Source: an uncultured Flavobacteriaceae bacterium
GTDB taxonomy: Bacteria; Bacteroidota; Bacteroidia; Flavobacteriales; Flavobacteriaceae
Assembly: GCA_913031655.1 (NCBI GenBank)
Contig: CAJWFY010000067.1
Coordinates: forward strand, 1-7,712
DNA length: 7,712 nt
Direction: 5' to 3'
A program made the translations under genes and the position numbers. The notes beneath the pieces are model-generated. The model searched no databases and had not been told where the DNA came from. It saw only the letters and a list, made by a program, of their open reading frames with translations. Of the stretch, positions 6,506-7,712 are shown piece after piece. The number at the start of each line of letters is the position of its first letter. Within the stretch, counting starts at the first letter, position 1.

Positions 6506-7455
6506 TGAAAAAAACTACAATAAGCTTTATAAAAAATGTTCTTCCCTTATTTATCGGTTTATTTTTAATTTACTATTCTTACAATAACACTTCAACTGTC
6601 GAAAGACAAGAGATATACAACTCTTTAAAATATGCTGACTACAGGTATATTCTTCTTTCTATCTTTTTCGCTGTTTTAAGTCATCTTTCAAGGTCTTATC
6701 GATGGAAATATCTTTTAAACCCTATGGGTTACAATATTAGTTTTACAAATTCAATCATGGCTGTTCTAGTTGGCTTCCTTTCAAACTTAAGCATCCCTAG
6801 ATCTGGTGAATTTTTAAGAGCAAGCACAATTACACTTTATGAAAAAGTTCCGTTTGAAAAATGCTTTGGAACAATAATAACTGAAAGAATTATTGATGTT
6901 ATAATTTTACTAACATGTATATTAATTGGCATATCGATTTTTCCTTTTATAGAAAAACCTAATATATCTTTTAATGCAATTTCAATTATTTCATTTTGTA
7001 GTATTGTTTTTATAGCCTATTTGATTTTTAAATTATTTTTAGAAAAAATGTACATTGGAAATAAAATTAAAAAATTTATTTCTGGTATAAAAAATGGTGT
7101 TCTTTCTATATTACATATGCCAAAAAAAGAAAAATTTATAATTCATACATTGTTCATTTGGACTATGTATTTTTTAATGCTCTATGTAGTTAAATTTAGT
7201 ATTCCTGAAACTTTCTCTTTAGAGTTTGAAGCAATTTTTTCTGCATTTGTTGCTGGGGCAATAGCAATGTCCTTAACAAATGGAGGAATAGGTGTTTATC
7301 CATTAGCTATTGCTGGTGTAATTAGTCAGTATGATGTTCCATACGAAAGTGCTTTAGCATTTGGTTGGATTGTATGGACTTCTCAAACCATAATGATTTT
7401 GATTTTTGGTTCATTATCTTTTATTTTTTTACCTATCTTAAATAAAAATAAATAA
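6505..7455 (+). CDS. LPG synthase-like integral membrane protein (UPF0104 / YbhN-type)
   Basis: This 316-residue, very hydrophobic protein has about seven or eight membrane segments (roughly 10-25, 48-64, 83-98, 127-150, 156-178, 212-231, 243-275 and 284-310). It matches the membrane domain of lysylphosphatidylglycerol synthase (MprF/AglD/YbhN superfamily): SRSYRWKYLLNPMGY (62-76), IPRSGEFLRA (97-106), ITERIIDVIILL (125-136) and the late SLTNGGIGVYPLAI (256-269) follow the family pattern. The C-terminal cytosolic aminoacyl-transfer domain of MprF is absent, so it cannot by itself make lysyl-PG; it may flip or bind a lipid or polyprenyl-linked substrate, but the role is unknown. The ATG overlaps the panD stop by one base, so translation is probably coupled. 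radA starts 13 bases downstream. The link to pantothenate synthesis looks like conserved gene order more than shared function. Confidence 0.88.
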   Translation: MKKTTISFIKNVLPLFIGLFLIYYSYNNTSTVERQEIYNSLKYADYRYILLSIFFAVLSHLSRSYRWKYLLNPMGYNISFTNSIMAVLVGFLSNLSIPRSGEFLRASTITLYEKVPFEKCFGTIITERIIDVIILLTCILIGISIFPFIEKPNISFNAISIISFCSIVFIAYLIFKLFLEKMYIGNKIKKFISGIKNGVLSILHMPKKEKFIIHTLFIWTMYFLMLYVVKFSIPETFSLEFEAIFSAFVAGAIAMSLTNGGIGVYPLAIAGVISQYDVPYESALAFGWIVWTSQTIMILIFGSLSFIFLPILNKNK

Positions 7456-7468
7456 ATTTTTTATATAA

Positions 7469-7712
7469 ATGTCAAAGGAAAAAACAGCTTTTTATTGTCA
7501 AAACTGTGGAAATCATTTCCCAAAATGGCTTGGTCAATGTGGCGGATGTAAAGAATGGAACACGTTAGTAGAAGAGGTTGTTTATAATCCAAAAAAAGCT
7601 CCTGTCGGTTTGTCAAAAAATGAGGCCTTATCTAAGCCTGAAAAAATAAATGAAATTGACAACTCAAATAACCCTAGAATTCGCATTAAAGATGAAGAAC
7701 TGAATAGAGTTT
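7469..7712 (+). CDS. radA: DNA repair protein RadA, N-terminal part (partial)
   Basis: The first 81 codons of this gene are visible; it runs off the right edge. The protein starts with the C4 zinc finger typical of RadA/Sms: CQNC at residues 10-13 and CGGC at 24-27, with the conserved FPKWLGQC and KEWNTLVEE around it. In the complete family this is followed by a RecA-like ATPase core with the KNRFG motif and a Lon-like C-terminal domain, neither of which is reached here. RadA promotes branch migration of recombination intermediates in the cytoplasm. The ATG at 7469 gives the standard N-terminus; only 13 bases separate it from the membrane-protein gene, so it probably belongs to the same transcript. 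Confidence 0.94.
   Translation, partial: MSKEKTAFYCQNCGNHFPKWLGQCGGCKEWNTLVEEVVYNPKKAPVGLSKNEALSKPEKINEIDNSNNPRIRIKDEELNRV

Noticed and set aside
1..7712. CRISPR arrays, tRNA or rRNA genes, insertion sequences, toxin-antitoxin or phage-defence genes.
   Set aside because: No direct repeat arrays, transposase motifs, terminal inverted repeats or tRNA-like folds were recognised, and coding density leaves no gap above about 105 bases for them.

Overview
The window comes from a member of the Bacteroidota, most likely class Flavobacteriia. The evidence is a very AT-rich sequence, start codons mostly lacking Shine-Dalgarno sequences, matches to the Bacteroidota -7 promoter element (TAnnTTTG), a DUF4270-type lipoprotein beside a short 'glycogen/starch synthase' protein, and the gene order panC-panD-LPG-synthase-like membrane protein-radA, which I recall as common in flavobacteria. 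Species cannot be named from the sequence alone.

Layout. (1) Positions 1-2576, plus strand: the 3' end of asnS, then rpoN (sigma-54), then a family 2 glycosyltransferase whose TTG start directly follows the rpoN stop codon in the same frame. (2) Positions 2566-5189, minus strand: a two-gene unit, read from the right, of a short protein holding only the N-terminal half of a GT5 glycogen synthase, followed 5 bases later by a DUF4270 outer-membrane-type lipoprotein with a thrombospondin-type-3 Asp-rich calcium-binding insert. The lipoprotein gene ends convergently inside the end of the glycosyltransferase gene (11-bp overlap). (3) Positions 5190-5292: a 103-bp divergent intergenic region with a good promoter element for the minus-strand unit. 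(4) Positions 5293-7712, plus strand: panC, panD, an LPG-synthase-like integral membrane protein and the 5' end of radA, tightly packed. panD may also have its own promoter just in front of its start codon.

How the genes relate. PanD makes beta-alanine from aspartate and PanC joins it to pantoate, so the pair supplies pantothenate for coenzyme A. The glycosyltransferase, the lipoprotein and the membrane protein all point to envelope work, but nothing in the sequence ties them into one pathway. AsnS, RpoN and RadA are housekeeping genes. All genes look intact apart from the two cut by the window edges. I do not see a clear new multi-gene system. The least understood parts are the half-length synthase paired with the DUF4270 lipoprotein and the in-frame rpoN/glycosyltransferase junction.
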